Assembly: GCA_900543525.1 (NCBI GenBank)
Contig: UQRS01000009.1
Span: 1-37,779 of the forward strand
DNA length: 37,779 nucleotides
Direction of reading: 5' to 3'
From: an uncultured Oscillospiraceae bacterium
GTDB taxonomy: Bacteria; Bacillota; Clostridia; Oscillospirales; Acutalibacteraceae
Shown: piece after piece, positions 25,591 to 32,156 of the stretch
Position numbering within the stretch: the stretch's first letter is position 1
How the letters are laid out: each line of letters begins with the position of its first letter
Position numbers and translations under genes: made by a program
Notes under the pieces: model-generated
Database searches by the model: none
Seen by the model: only the letters and a program-made list of their open reading frames with translations
What the model was told of the DNA's origin: nothing

Positions 25591-25639
25591 TTGTTAGCTT
25601 GCGAACCAATATTTTACGGCAATTTATTCCTTTTGTCAA
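25591..25639 (-). promoter_or_regulatory. marR operon promoter with overlapping MarR-type operator
   Basis: On the minus strand -35 TTGACA (25634-25639) and -10 TAAAAT (25611-25616) are exactly 17 bp apart. Immediately downstream, around the start site, lies the imperfect palindrome GGTTcGC-AA-GCtAAC within 25591-25609, which resembles GTTnGC/GCnAAC sites used by MarR proteins. Repressor bound there would block initiation. Confidence 0.75.
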
Positions 25640-25782
25640 CTGAAAGTTTGCCCGTTTTGCCCCAAAAATAACCCCCTGCAGAGGAAAGGTTTTTGGGCCT
25701 TTGCCACAAAATCCCGGCCGGCATGCACCGCTCGGGCGGCCGGCAGTCTCCGGAAGGCATACGATCGGCCGGGTGGCCGCCT

Positions 25783-27009
25783 CTACTCGCATTTCATCCG
25801 CAGCAGCGCGCCGGGGCGAACCGGCCGATCGCAGGGGATGTACACCGGCATTTCAGGGTGCGGAGCCGACTCGATCGGTTCGCCCTCCGCGTTGTACAGC
25901 GCCTCGCAAGAGAGGAGGAAGGGCCTCTCCCCCGGCTGGAGACAATCGAAAACCTGCCCTTTATAAAATTTGTTTTTCACCCGGAAACAGAGCAGCCCGT
26001 CCCGGCAGCCTTCCGCGATACCGGCAACCGTGTAGGCACGGATATACCCCGCATCCGGATAGGTCTGCCCCTGCGCCGGCCGGCCGAAATAGAACCCGGT
26101 CGAATAGGGGCGGTGGCTGATTTTCTCCAGCTCCTCCGCCACCCAGTCCGGCAGCGCATAGTGCGCCGGATCGGCGAGATAGGCGTCGACTGCCCCGCGG
26201 TAAGCGGCCGTCACCACTGCCGTATAGTAATGCGATTTTGCCCGCCCCTCCAGCTTGAAGCTGTCGACGCCGGCCGCCGCAAGCCGATCCAAATGCGCGG
26301 CCATGCAGAGGTCGTTGGCATTGAGAATGTAGCTGCCCCGCTCCCCTTCTCCGATTTCAAAATACTGACCCGGGCGCTTCTCCTCCATCAAAGCATAGCT
26401 CCAGCGGCAGGGCTGGGCGCAGTCGCCCCGATTGGCGTCCCGCCCGGTCATGTAGGAGGAAAGCAAGCATCTTCCCGAAACCGAAACGCACATGGCGCCG
26501 TGGACAAAGGCCTCCAGCTCCAGCTCGGACGGCGTATTTGCGCGGATGGCCGCAATCTCCTCCAAAGACAGCTCGCGCGCCAGCACCACCCGCGACGCGC
26601 CGAGGTCATAAAAGGCGCGCGCGGTCGCGCTGTTGACCACCCCGGCCTGCACCGAGACGTGGATAGAAAGACCCGGCGCCTCCCGCCGGACGATCTCCAT
26701 ACAGCCGAGGTCGGCCACAATCACCGCGTCGGCACCGGCCGCGGCCACCATGCGGACAAAGGCGGGAAAATCGGCCATCTCCCCCTCGTGCGGGAGGATG
26801 TTGCAGGTCACATGCACCGCAACGCCCCGCGCGTGGGCATAGGCGACCCCTTCCCGCAGCGCGTCGGGAGAAAAATTGGCCGCAGCCGCCCGCATGCCAA
26901 ACGATTCCCCGGCCAGATAAACTGCGTCAGCGCCAAAATCGACCGCCGCCCGCAGCCTCGTCAGATCGCCGGCCGGGCAGAGAAGCTCGGGGCGTCTTGT
27001 CTGTATCAT
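25783..27009 (-). CDS. Peptidase U32-family protein, probably TrhP-like tRNA hydroxylation protein
   Basis: The 408-residue protein begins RRPELLCPAGDLTRLRAAVDFGADAVYLAG and carries the U32 signature EAFVHGAMCVSVSGRCLLS (166-184). C174, C181, C197 and C201 are placed to hold an iron-sulfur cluster. Although called peptidases, studied bacterial members (TrhP/YegQ, RlhA) hydroxylate RNA; TrhP acts at U34 of tRNAs using prephenate. In Bacillus the trhP genes lie in the yrrL(mltG)-yrrM-yrrN-yrrO cluster, and here mltG is the neighbouring upstream gene, which supports TrhP. Only one copy is present and trmR is absent. The ATG at 27007-27009 has GGAGG seven bases upstream. Confidence 0.88.
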   Translation of the reverse strand: MIQTRRPELLCPAGDLTRLRAAVDFGADAVYLAGESFGMRAAAANFSPDALREGVAYAHARGVAVHVTCNILPHEGEMADFPAFVRMVAAAGADAVIVADLGCMEIVRREAPGLSIHVSVQAGVVNSATARAFYDLGASRVVLARELSLEEIAAIRANTPSELELEAFVHGAMCVSVSGRCLLSSYMTGRDANRGDCAQPCRWSYALMEEKRPGQYFEIGEGERGSYILNANDLCMAAHLDRLAAAGVDSFKLEGRAKSHYYTAVVTAAYRGAVDAYLADPAHYALPDWVAEELEKISHRPYSTGFYFGRPAQGQTYPDAGYIRAYTVAGIAEGCRDGLLCFRVKNKFYKGQVFDCLQPGERPFLLSCEALYNAEGEPIESAPHPEMPVYIPCDRPVRPGALLRMKCE

Positions 27010-27037
27010 GAAGATTCCTCCTGTATGCCGTCCTTAA

Positions 27038-27064
27038 GCCGATGGAAGATAAGCTTCCGTCGGC
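27038..27064 (-). other. Leader hairpin before the U32 gene
   Basis: GCCGATGGAAG (27038-27048) and CTTCCGTCGGC (27054-27064) pair along 11 bp (one G-U) with a 5-base loop, about 15 bases upstream of the U32 Shine-Dalgarno. With the terminator at 27089-27120 directly before it, the arrangement resembles an attenuated leader. Confidence 0.5.
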
Positions 27065-27088
27065 TTTGGCAGGCTGTGGGTTTTATTA

Positions 27089-27120
27089 AAAAATCGGGAC
27101 GATCTCCCGTCCCGATTTTT
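27089..27120. terminator. Terminator between mltG and the U32 gene
   Basis: AAAAATCGGGACG (27089-27101) pairs with CGTCCCGATTTTT (27108-27120) around a 6-base loop, with T's on either strand. On the minus strand it lies between mltG and U32, so U32 needs read-through or a promoter I cannot see. Confidence 0.88.
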
Positions 27121-27127
27121 AAAGCTG

Positions 27128-27259
27128 TCACCGAAAGCGGACCCGATCGCACCCGATCTCGACCGACCGGATGACCGGTTGGTCGGATAAGCGGATGACC
27201 GGATGACCGGATGACCGTCCCGGTTGTTTAAAGGTTTCTCTTTTATCGCGCTCTGCCAA
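27128..27259 (-). CDS. Possible 43-aa small ORF between mltG and the U32 gene
   Basis: A TTG at 27257-27259 is preceded by GGAGG at 6 bases and opens 43 codons ending in TGA at 27128-27130, eight bases before the terminator hairpin. The predicted peptide is basic (starts M-AERDKRETFKQPGR) and contains a repeated PVIR element that comes from the 8-bp tandem repeat. I do not recognise it. The Shine-Dalgarno and the stop-then-terminator order favour a real gene; the TTG start and repeat content argue for caution. Confidence 0.3.
   Translation of the reverse strand: MAERDKRETFKQPGRSSGHPVIRLSDQPVIRSVEIGCDRVRFR
27168..27217. repeat. Tandem repeat of CGGATGAC
   Basis: Three perfect head-to-tail copies stand at 27192-27215 with a partial fourth; another copy is at 27168-27175 and a related CGGATAAG lies between. 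The unit is 8 bp, so copy-number change would shift any reading frame across it. No other link to function is visible. Confidence 0.8.
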
Positions 27260-27284
27260 GGTTTTCCTCCGGCTCAAGCGGCGG

Positions 27285-27308
27285 CCGGCCTTTTTTTGAA
27301 AAAGCCGG
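27285..27308. repeat. Imperfect T/A-tract palindrome with CCGGC arms
   Basis: CCGGC-c-TTTTT and AAAAA-GCCGG pair around a TTG loop with one bulged C. It is a member of the T/A-tract palindrome group seen elsewhere in the window. The rest of 27309-27379, up to the mltG stop, shows no feature. Confidence 0.4.
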
Positions 27309-27379
27309 GGGGCGAAGGGCGCCGGGAAGCCGACCGTTTTCCGCGCCGCGTGAGGCGGCAGGCCACTCTTTACCCTGTC

Positions 27380-28867
27380 CTACTGGAACATACGGGTCAT
27401 GTCCCCATCGCCCAGCCAGTTCCCGCTGCTCTGCAGGCGGGAGATGGTGCTGTTGTGCTCGGCCAGCGTCTTGCTGTAATGGAAGGTGGCCGACGCGTCG
27501 GTCACAAAATAATAATACTGGAAGTCGGGCGTCGGATTCAACGCCGCTTCGATGGCCGCCTCGCTCGGGGCGCAGAGCGGCCCAGGCGGCAGACCCTCCG
27601 TCTTGTTCGTATCATACCGGTCGTTGCCGTACAGCTGGGCATAGGCCGCCGTCGGCGAAGATCCAAGCAGCTTGCGATCATTCCAGCTCAGTCGGTTGTA
27701 GAAAACCGCCGCCACGTTCTGCATATCGGTTTGAGAAGAACCGCCGGCCTCCAGCTCGATGATCGAGGCCATGGTCATAATCTCATGTATGCTGTAGCCC
27801 ATCTTCTCCGCTTTGGCGCGGCGATCGGCCGTCCAGATCTCGGCCGTGCGGTCGAGCATCCGGCGGATGGCCATTTCGGCGCCGGTTTTGGAATTATCGG
27901 TTACATAAAATTCATAGGTATCCGGCGCCAGATACCCCTCCAGCCGGACGGCCACCATCTCGGTCGGAATCTCCTTCACGAAGTCATAATCAAAGGTGGC
28001 ATTCCGCACAACCGAGGTAAAATCGGAGGCGGTACAGATCCCGTTCTCCTCCAACACGGCGGCGATTTTCTTGACCGTCGACATTTCGGCAATGCGCACC
28101 TGGGTGGTTTCGGCCTTTGCGCCTTCCTTTTGCAGCTGGTCGATGATTCCGTCGTATCCGCCCTCGTTATTGATGGTGTAGAGGCCGTACTGATAGGTTC
28201 CGTCGGTATGCTTGACCTTGGAATACAGCCGGAAAAGCGTGGGGAAGCGGATTGCGCCGGCGTCCTTCAGAGACTCGGCAATCTGCACCGTGGAGGAGCC
28301 CTGCGGAATGTTTACCTCGCTCGTGCCGGATTTGCCGATGCCGAACACGTCCGAAGCGCCGAAGATGGCCGCCACCGCCAGCCCGACCGAGACTCCGAGG
28401 GAAATGATGATCCAGACAAACGCGCCGAGGCAGCCGCTTTTTTTCTTCTTTCGGCCGCTCCGCCGTCCGCCCGGAGGGGGCGCGGCTGTCGTCTTGCGTT
28501 CGGGCGTCTGCCGCTCTCCCGTATTCAGGGTGATATTTTCGCCCTTATCCTCGATTTTAAAGCCCTTGCCGATGACAAAATCATCCTCCGAAAAAGGGGC
28601 GGAGGCCGATGACGCACCTGCATTTTCGGGGTTTAAAGGGGCTCTGCCTCCCGCCGGGGTCGGCGCGCCGGCCGCCTCTTTCAAACCTTCGAGGGGCTGC
28701 CGCGTATATATGTCGTTTCCCCTCACTGCACCGCCTGGTTCTCCCTGCGGCGTGGAGGCGGTGCCCCCTTCCGAAAGCGGCAGCATCCTGTCGCTCTCCT
28801 TTTTGAAAGCGTCCATGTCAATCGCGGGCATTTCCCGCGTATGGCCGAGATCCGATTCAAATTTCAT
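27380..28867 (-). CDS. mltG: Endolytic transglycosylase MltG (YceG-like)
   Basis: The 495-residue protein cuts nascent peptidoglycan strands and is thought to set glycan length. Residues 1-145 are a long, disordered, Pro/Gly/Glu-rich cytoplasmic segment ending in basic RRSGRKKKK. A single transmembrane helix (146-170) follows, then the LysM-like and catalytic YceG domain outside the cell. The catalytic region is IMTMASIIELEAG, with the active Glu being E371 or E373, followed by VAAVFYNRL, GLPPGPLCAPSEAAIEAALNP and a typical YYFVTD...FHYSKTLAEHN ending. The ATG at 28865-28867 has GGAGG six bases upstream. The cytoplasmic tail is much longer than in E. coli but usual for Clostridia. Confidence 0.95.
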   Translation of the reverse strand: MKFESDLGHTREMPAIDMDAFKKESDRMLPLSEGGTASTPQGEPGGAVRGNDIYTRQPLEGLKEAAGAPTPAGGRAPLNPENAGASSASAPFSEDDFVIGKGFKIEDKGENITLNTGERQTPERKTTAAPPPGGRRSGRKKKKSGCLGAFVWIIISLGVSVGLAVAAIFGASDVFGIGKSGTSEVNIPQGSSTVQIAESLKDAGAIRFPTLFRLYSKVKHTDGTYQYGLYTINNEGGYDGIIDQLQKEGAKAETTQVRIAEMSTVKKIAAVLEENGICTASDFTSVVRNATFDYDFVKEIPTEMVAVRLEGYLAPDTYEFYVTDNSKTGAEMAIRRMLDRTAEIWTADRRAKAEKMGYSIHEIMTMASIIELEAGGSSQTDMQNVAAVFYNRLSWNDRKLLGSSPTAAYAQLYGNDRYDTNKTEGLPPGPLCAPSEAAIEAALNPTPDFQYYYFVTDASATFHYSKTLAEHNSTISRLQSSGNWLGDGDMTRMFQ

Positions 28868-28963
28868 ACTAAACCTCCATCCGGGTCGGGCGACACTGCC
28901 GGTCACCGTTTTCGTGCAAAACGCATACTATGTACTAAATCCATGTATGTGAGGTGAAACGAT

Positions 28964-29074
28964 ATGTGTAACAACGGACTGTTCGGCGGCAACAGCATTA
29001 CCTGGGTTCTGATCATCCTGATCGTTCTGCTTGGCTGTGGCGGCTGCAGCCAGAACAACGGCTGCGGGTGCTGA
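28964..29074 (+). CDS. 36-aa Gly/Cys-rich single-helix microprotein
   Basis: MCNNGLFGGN, then a hydrophobic segment SITWVLIILIVLLG, then the tail CGGCSQNNGCGC. A GAGGTGA Shine-Dalgarno stands seven bases before the ATG at 28964, which strongly supports translation. Six of 36 residues are Cys. The layout (short polar Asn/Gly start, one helix, Cys/Gly tail) resembles small hydrophobic proteins of sporulating Firmicutes such as the YjcZ type, but I cannot assign a family. It is divergent from mltG (96 bases apart) and followed by a hairpin terminator. It probably sits in a membrane. A CATACTAT near 28922-28931 resembles a late-sporulation -10 but has no good -35. Confidence 0.72.
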   Translation: MCNNGLFGGNSITWVLIILIVLLGCGGCSQNNGCGC

Positions 29075-29120
29075 CCCTTTCCCATATAACAAAGCATACG
29101 CAATCCGCATACTTTCAAAC

Positions 29121-29155
29121 AGGCCCGCCTGCCCGCCAGGGTATGCGGGCCTTTG
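29121..29155. terminator. Hairpin after the microprotein gene
   Basis: AGGCCCGC (29121-29128) pairs exactly with GCGGGCCT (29145-29152), followed by TTG. The T-run is short. It lies between convergent units and may serve both. Confidence 0.55.
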
Positions 29156-29220
29156 AACACTGCTAAAGGAAAGGCTGCGCTCCGCCGAAGCGCTGCGCTG
29201 ACAAACCGCCGGTTTTACGC

Positions 29221-29254
29221 CCGTCGCTCTTTTTTTAAATCCGTCGCTCTTTTT
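29221..29254. repeat. 14-bp direct repeat at the 3' end of fau
   Basis: CCGTCGCTCTTTTT occurs at 29221-29234 and 29241-29254, a 20-bp tandem period that spans the fau stop codon (29235-29237). It looks like a small tandem duplication that placed the present stop. Confidence 0.6.
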
Positions 29255-29834
29255 GAGAAATGGTGCAGATTTTTTCTTCCGTTACCACGACATCCACAGG
29301 AAGGTCAAACCGCCCATGCCGAATACTGCCCACGAACTCCCGCCCGTAGCACAGGCCGACGGTCTGCCCCGCGAAGCCGGCGACATACCGGTCATAGTAC
29401 CCCTTGCCGTAGCCGAGGCGATAGCCCTTCCGGTCAATCCGCAGCGCCGGGACAAGCATCAGGCCGCCGTCAGCAGGGTCGGCCACCGGAAGCTGCTCGG
29501 GCGGCTCGTCCACGCCGAAGGCGCCCGGGCGCACCGCCTCCAGCGACAAAATGAGGTGAAACCGCATCTCCCGCGTGCCGGGAATGCAGCGGGGCACGGC
29601 AACCTCCTTCCCCTCCGCCAGCGCAAGGCGCAGAAGGCGGCGGGTCTCCACCTCCATCGGAGTGGAGAGGTAGAAGAAAATCCGCCCGGTGCGTTTATAC
29701 TGCCACAGGCGGCGGACATTCTCAAAAATGCCGGCGTCCATGCGGGCCTTTTCCTCCGCCGGAAGGGAGAGGCGGTCCACCTTTGCCTCCCGACGGAGCT
29801 GCTGCTTATATTCCCGCAGGTCGACCGGATTCAT
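29235..29834 (-). CDS. fau: 5-formyltetrahydrofolate cyclo-ligase
   Basis: The 199-residue enzyme converts 5-formyl-THF to 5,10-methenyl-THF with ATP, returning it to the active folate pool. The family signature is RKGYRLGYGKGYYDRYV (about 137-153); the N-terminal LREYKQQLRREAKVDRLSL and FFYLSTPMEVETRRLLRLAL blocks also fit. The ATG at 29832-29834 overlaps the DJ-1 gene's TGA (ATGA), so translation is coupled. It is the last gene of thyX-tmk-DJ-1-fau; a folate enzyme fits a ThyX operon because ThyX consumes methylene-THF. Confidence 0.93.
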   Translation of the reverse strand: MNPVDLREYKQQLRREAKVDRLSLPAEEKARMDAGIFENVRRLWQYKRTGRIFFYLSTPMEVETRRLLRLALAEGKEVAVPRCIPGTREMRFHLILSLEAVRPGAFGVDEPPEQLPVADPADGGLMLVPALRIDRKGYRLGYGKGYYDRYVAGFAGQTVGLCYGREFVGSIRHGRFDLPVDVVVTEEKICTISQKERRI

Positions 29835-30382
29835 ACACATTGCATTGCACCGCGCAGCCGACGCGCGGCCTCGATCCCCTGGAAATGCCGGACAATCTCC
29901 AGCCCGAAGTCGAGCGCCACGCCGGCGCCCCGGGCGGTGATGATGTTTTCCTCCACACAAACCGGCGTGTCCAGCACCTTCGCGCCGGCAAGCTCCCCTT
30001 CAAACCCGGGGAAGCAGACTGCCCGTTTCCCCTCCAGCAGCCCCTTGTGTCCGAGGATGGAGGGCGCGGCGCAGATGGCGGCCAGCAGCTTGTTGTTCTC
30101 GGCTGCATAGTCGATAAAGCCCTGCACCCGTGCGGATTTTTCAAGATTCAGCGTGCCCGGCATCCCGCCGGGGAGGATGATCCCCTCCATCTCCGGATCG
30201 GGGGAAATCTCCGACTCCATCACGTCGGCCGTCACCGGAATCCGGTGCGCGCCGGTGATGACCTTTCCGCCGACCCCGACGGTATAAACCTCCAGCTCGG
30301 CGCGGCGCAGAACGTCCAGCGTGGCCAGCGCTTCAATCTCCTCAAAACCGTCGGCCAGAAACAGATACAGCATAAATCTCAT
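29831..30382 (-). CDS. DJ-1/PfpI (ThiJ) family protein
   Basis: The 183-residue protein has the DJ-1 fold marks: FLADGFEEIEAL near the N-terminus with the conserved Glu (E17), and the nucleophile elbow AAICAAPSIL with C104. DJ-1-type proteins include putative deglycases, chaperones and glutamine-amidotransferase-like enzymes; the true activity here is unknown. The ATG at 30380-30382 overlaps the tmk stop as TAATG with AAAGGAG inside the tmk end; an ATG three codons later (30373) has better Shine-Dalgarno spacing and is possible. It overlaps fau at the other end. Confidence 0.9.
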   Translation of the reverse strand: MRFMLYLFLADGFEEIEALATLDVLRRAELEVYTVGVGGKVITGAHRIPVTADVMESEISPDPEMEGIILPGGMPGTLNLEKSARVQGFIDYAAENNKLLAAICAAPSILGHKGLLEGKRAVCFPGFEGELAGAKVLDTPVCVEENIITARGAGVALDFGLEIVRHFQGIEAARRLRGAMQCV

Positions 30383-31050
30383 TACTCCTTTACCGCGGCG
30401 GCAATCCGATCCGCCAGTATTTCGGTAATCTCCTCCATCGGAAGCGGCCGCCCCGCCCTCGCGCAGGGAACGGTCGTCCAGCCCAGCCGGTCGGCTGCAA
30501 AGGCAGCCGCCTCTCTGCAGGCGCGCTGATAGGCCGCGTCCCTCTCGTGGAGATCCTTTTTGCTCTCGTCCCCGGCGTACCGGCCGGAAAGCAGCTGCTC
30601 GCTCACCTCGACCGGCATGTCGAGGTAAAGGGTCAGATCCGGCTTGGGGATACCGATTTTTCCAACCTCCAGCCCGTAGAGCCAGTCGATGTAGCCGGCC
30701 CATTCCTCCCGCGGGAGCTTGGCCGTCTGATGTATCGCGTTGGAGGAGATATACCGCCCGGCGAGGATGACCCGCCCGGTTTCATAATCCGCACGCCAGT
30801 AGCGGACAAAGCTTGCATACCGATCGGCCGCGTAAAAGATGGAGGCGGCATAAGGATTGACCGCCCCCGGCTCGGTTCCGAAATCGCCGGCCAGATACAT
30901 TTTTACAAGGGTGCTGGACGGGTCGTCGTAATCGGGGAAGGAGATGGTGCGCACCTCTATCCCCCGCGCGCGCAGCGCCGCCGGCAGACGTTCGAGCTGG
31001 GTCGATTTTCCGGAGCCGTCCAGCCCCTCCAGCACAATCAGCTTACCCAT
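30382..31050 (-). CDS. tmk: Thymidylate (dTMP) kinase
   Basis: The 222-residue P-loop kinase begins MGKLIVLEGLDGSGKST (P-loop 9-17), then SFPDYDDPSSTLVKMYL, the base-binding FYAADRYASF, and GRYISSNAIHQTAKL. The LID region lies in YAGDESKKDLHE. It phosphorylates dTMP to dTDP. The ATG at 31048-31050 overlaps the thyX stop by eight bases, with GAGGAAAG upstream. The order thyX-tmk makes a direct dUMP to dTDP path. The sequence differs from the common Tmk in the DR-Y motif region, as in other clostridial versions, but the family is clear. Confidence 0.92.
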   Translation of the reverse strand: MGKLIVLEGLDGSGKSTQLERLPAALRARGIEVRTISFPDYDDPSSTLVKMYLAGDFGTEPGAVNPYAASIFYAADRYASFVRYWRADYETGRVILAGRYISSNAIHQTAKLPREEWAGYIDWLYGLEVGKIGIPKPDLTLYLDMPVEVSEQLLSGRYAGDESKKDLHERDAAYQRACREAAAFAADRLGWTTVPCARAGRPLPMEEITEILADRIAAAVKE

Positions 31051-31819
31051 GGCTTTCCTCGCCCTTTCCGAATTTTCTGCGCACCTCGGCCGCGCGGCCG
31101 CAGGACATCTTCCCCTCCGGACATGGGCCGGTGAGGCAGGACGGCCCCGCATTTTTGAAGAGGTTGGGCGCAACCTCCCGCACCAGCGCCAGCATCTGAC
31201 AGGCAACCTCCCGAATCTCCCACTGGGCGCGGTTGCAGCAGCGGTGGCGGAAGAAATTCTGCAAGCTTCTGGCGTTCATGGTCAGCAGCATCTTGGTCGT
31301 GCAGGCGTTGGGCAGGACAAAACGCGCGTCCTCGATCGCCTTTTTCTCGGCCGCGCGGGCGGCGGCCTTCTCCTCCATCCCGGCGGCGAGCATCTCGGCC
31401 TTGTGCCGCTCGAGGAGGAGGGCGGTCAGCTTTTCGTAAGTTTCCTGATCCCGCTCCATCTCGGCAATATACAGCGCCTTCGCCTCCGGCACTGCGGCAA
31501 TCTCGGGCGGAAGGACATATTCAAACTGTTTTTCCCGCACATAGCGCTGACTCTGCACCGAAAAGGAGGCCATCCGGTGCCGGGTAATCTGCGCCAGAAG
31601 GGAGCGGGAGACCCCCTCGATTCCAAAGGTGAAGGAAGCGTGCTCAATCGGGCTTTCGTGCCCGATTTCGGCCAGCATTTCCACAAAGGAGGCCGTTTTC
31701 TCCTCCGTCAGGCCGTCCATCACCGTCTCGATCGACGAGGGGGAGTAGCAAAGCCTGGCGGCGGCGGCCACCGTCTTTTCCGGCAGGGGGGTATGGGTAA
31801 TCAAAGTGACCTTCGGCAT
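31043..31819 (-). CDS. thyX: Flavin-dependent thymidylate synthase
   Basis: The 258-residue FAD enzyme methylates dUMP to dTMP using 5,10-methylene-THF and NADPH. The ThyX motif RHRxxS is R80-H81-R82-M-A-S85 in TRHRMASFSVQSQRY. Other family text includes SPIEHASFTFGIEGVSRSLL before it and ARFVLPNACTTKMLLTMNARSLQNFFRHR after it. A Cys-rich C-terminal segment (NAGPSCLTGPCPEGKMSCG) is common in clostridial ThyX. The ATG at 31817-31819 has AGGAG ten bases upstream. First gene of the operon, driven by the promoter at 31890-31918. Confidence 0.96.
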   Translation of the reverse strand: MPKVTLITHTPLPEKTVAAAARLCYSPSSIETVMDGLTEEKTASFVEMLAEIGHESPIEHASFTFGIEGVSRSLLAQITRHRMASFSVQSQRYVREKQFEYVLPPEIAAVPEAKALYIAEMERDQETYEKLTALLLERHKAEMLAAGMEEKAAARAAEKKAIEDARFVLPNACTTKMLLTMNARSLQNFFRHRCCNRAQWEIREVACQMLALVREVAPNLFKNAGPSCLTGPCPEGKMSCGRAAEVRRKFGKGEESHG

Positions 31820-31889
31820 GTTCGGCACGCTCCTGTACAATAATGAAAGTTGAAACCGCCCGATTTGTCCGGCCGGCCAATTTGGTAAT

Positions 31890-31918
31890 ATTATATCAAA
31901 ACCGACTTCTTTAAGCAA
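31890..31918 (-). promoter_or_regulatory. Sigma-A promoter of the thyX operon
   Basis: On the minus strand -35 TTGCTT (31913-31918) and a perfect -10 TATAAT (31890-31895) are exactly 17 bp apart, 71 bases before the thyX ATG. The surrounding region (31880-31970) is markedly AT-rich. Confidence 0.78.
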
Positions 31919-31983
31919 TGCATAACCATAAAATTTTAAAAAATTATAATTTTCCATATAAAACCCTTTTTTTTGCAGCGCCG

Positions 31984-32046
31984 GCGTGGTAAAATAGAGA
32001 CGCCCCATAGCGTGACGCAAGCAGAAATATGGCTGAGGCGTCTTTT
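31984..32046 (+). promoter_or_regulatory. Possible prs promoter and leader hairpin
   Basis: An extended -10 TGgTAAAAT (TAAAAT at 31990-31995) lacks a good -35. Directly after it AGACGCC-CCATA (31998-32009) pairs with TATGG...GGCGTCT (32028-32043), followed by TTTTG. If the -10 is right, the start would fall inside the first arm, so the palindrome may act as DNA operator; if transcription begins upstream, it may be an attenuator. Nothing else is visible up to prs at 32157. Confidence 0.35.
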
Positions 32047-32156
32047 GAAAACGGGCATTTCCGGCCCAGCTGTTATCAGGGATTGCAAAAAGGCTCATTT
32101 TCCCGGGCTTTTGTGATAAAACATATGGAAAAATTTAATAAACAGGAGTGGATTAT

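Noticed and set aside
27192..27217. Short repeats as a CRISPR array
   Set aside because: The units are 8 bp, directly joined without spacers, and no cas gene is present.
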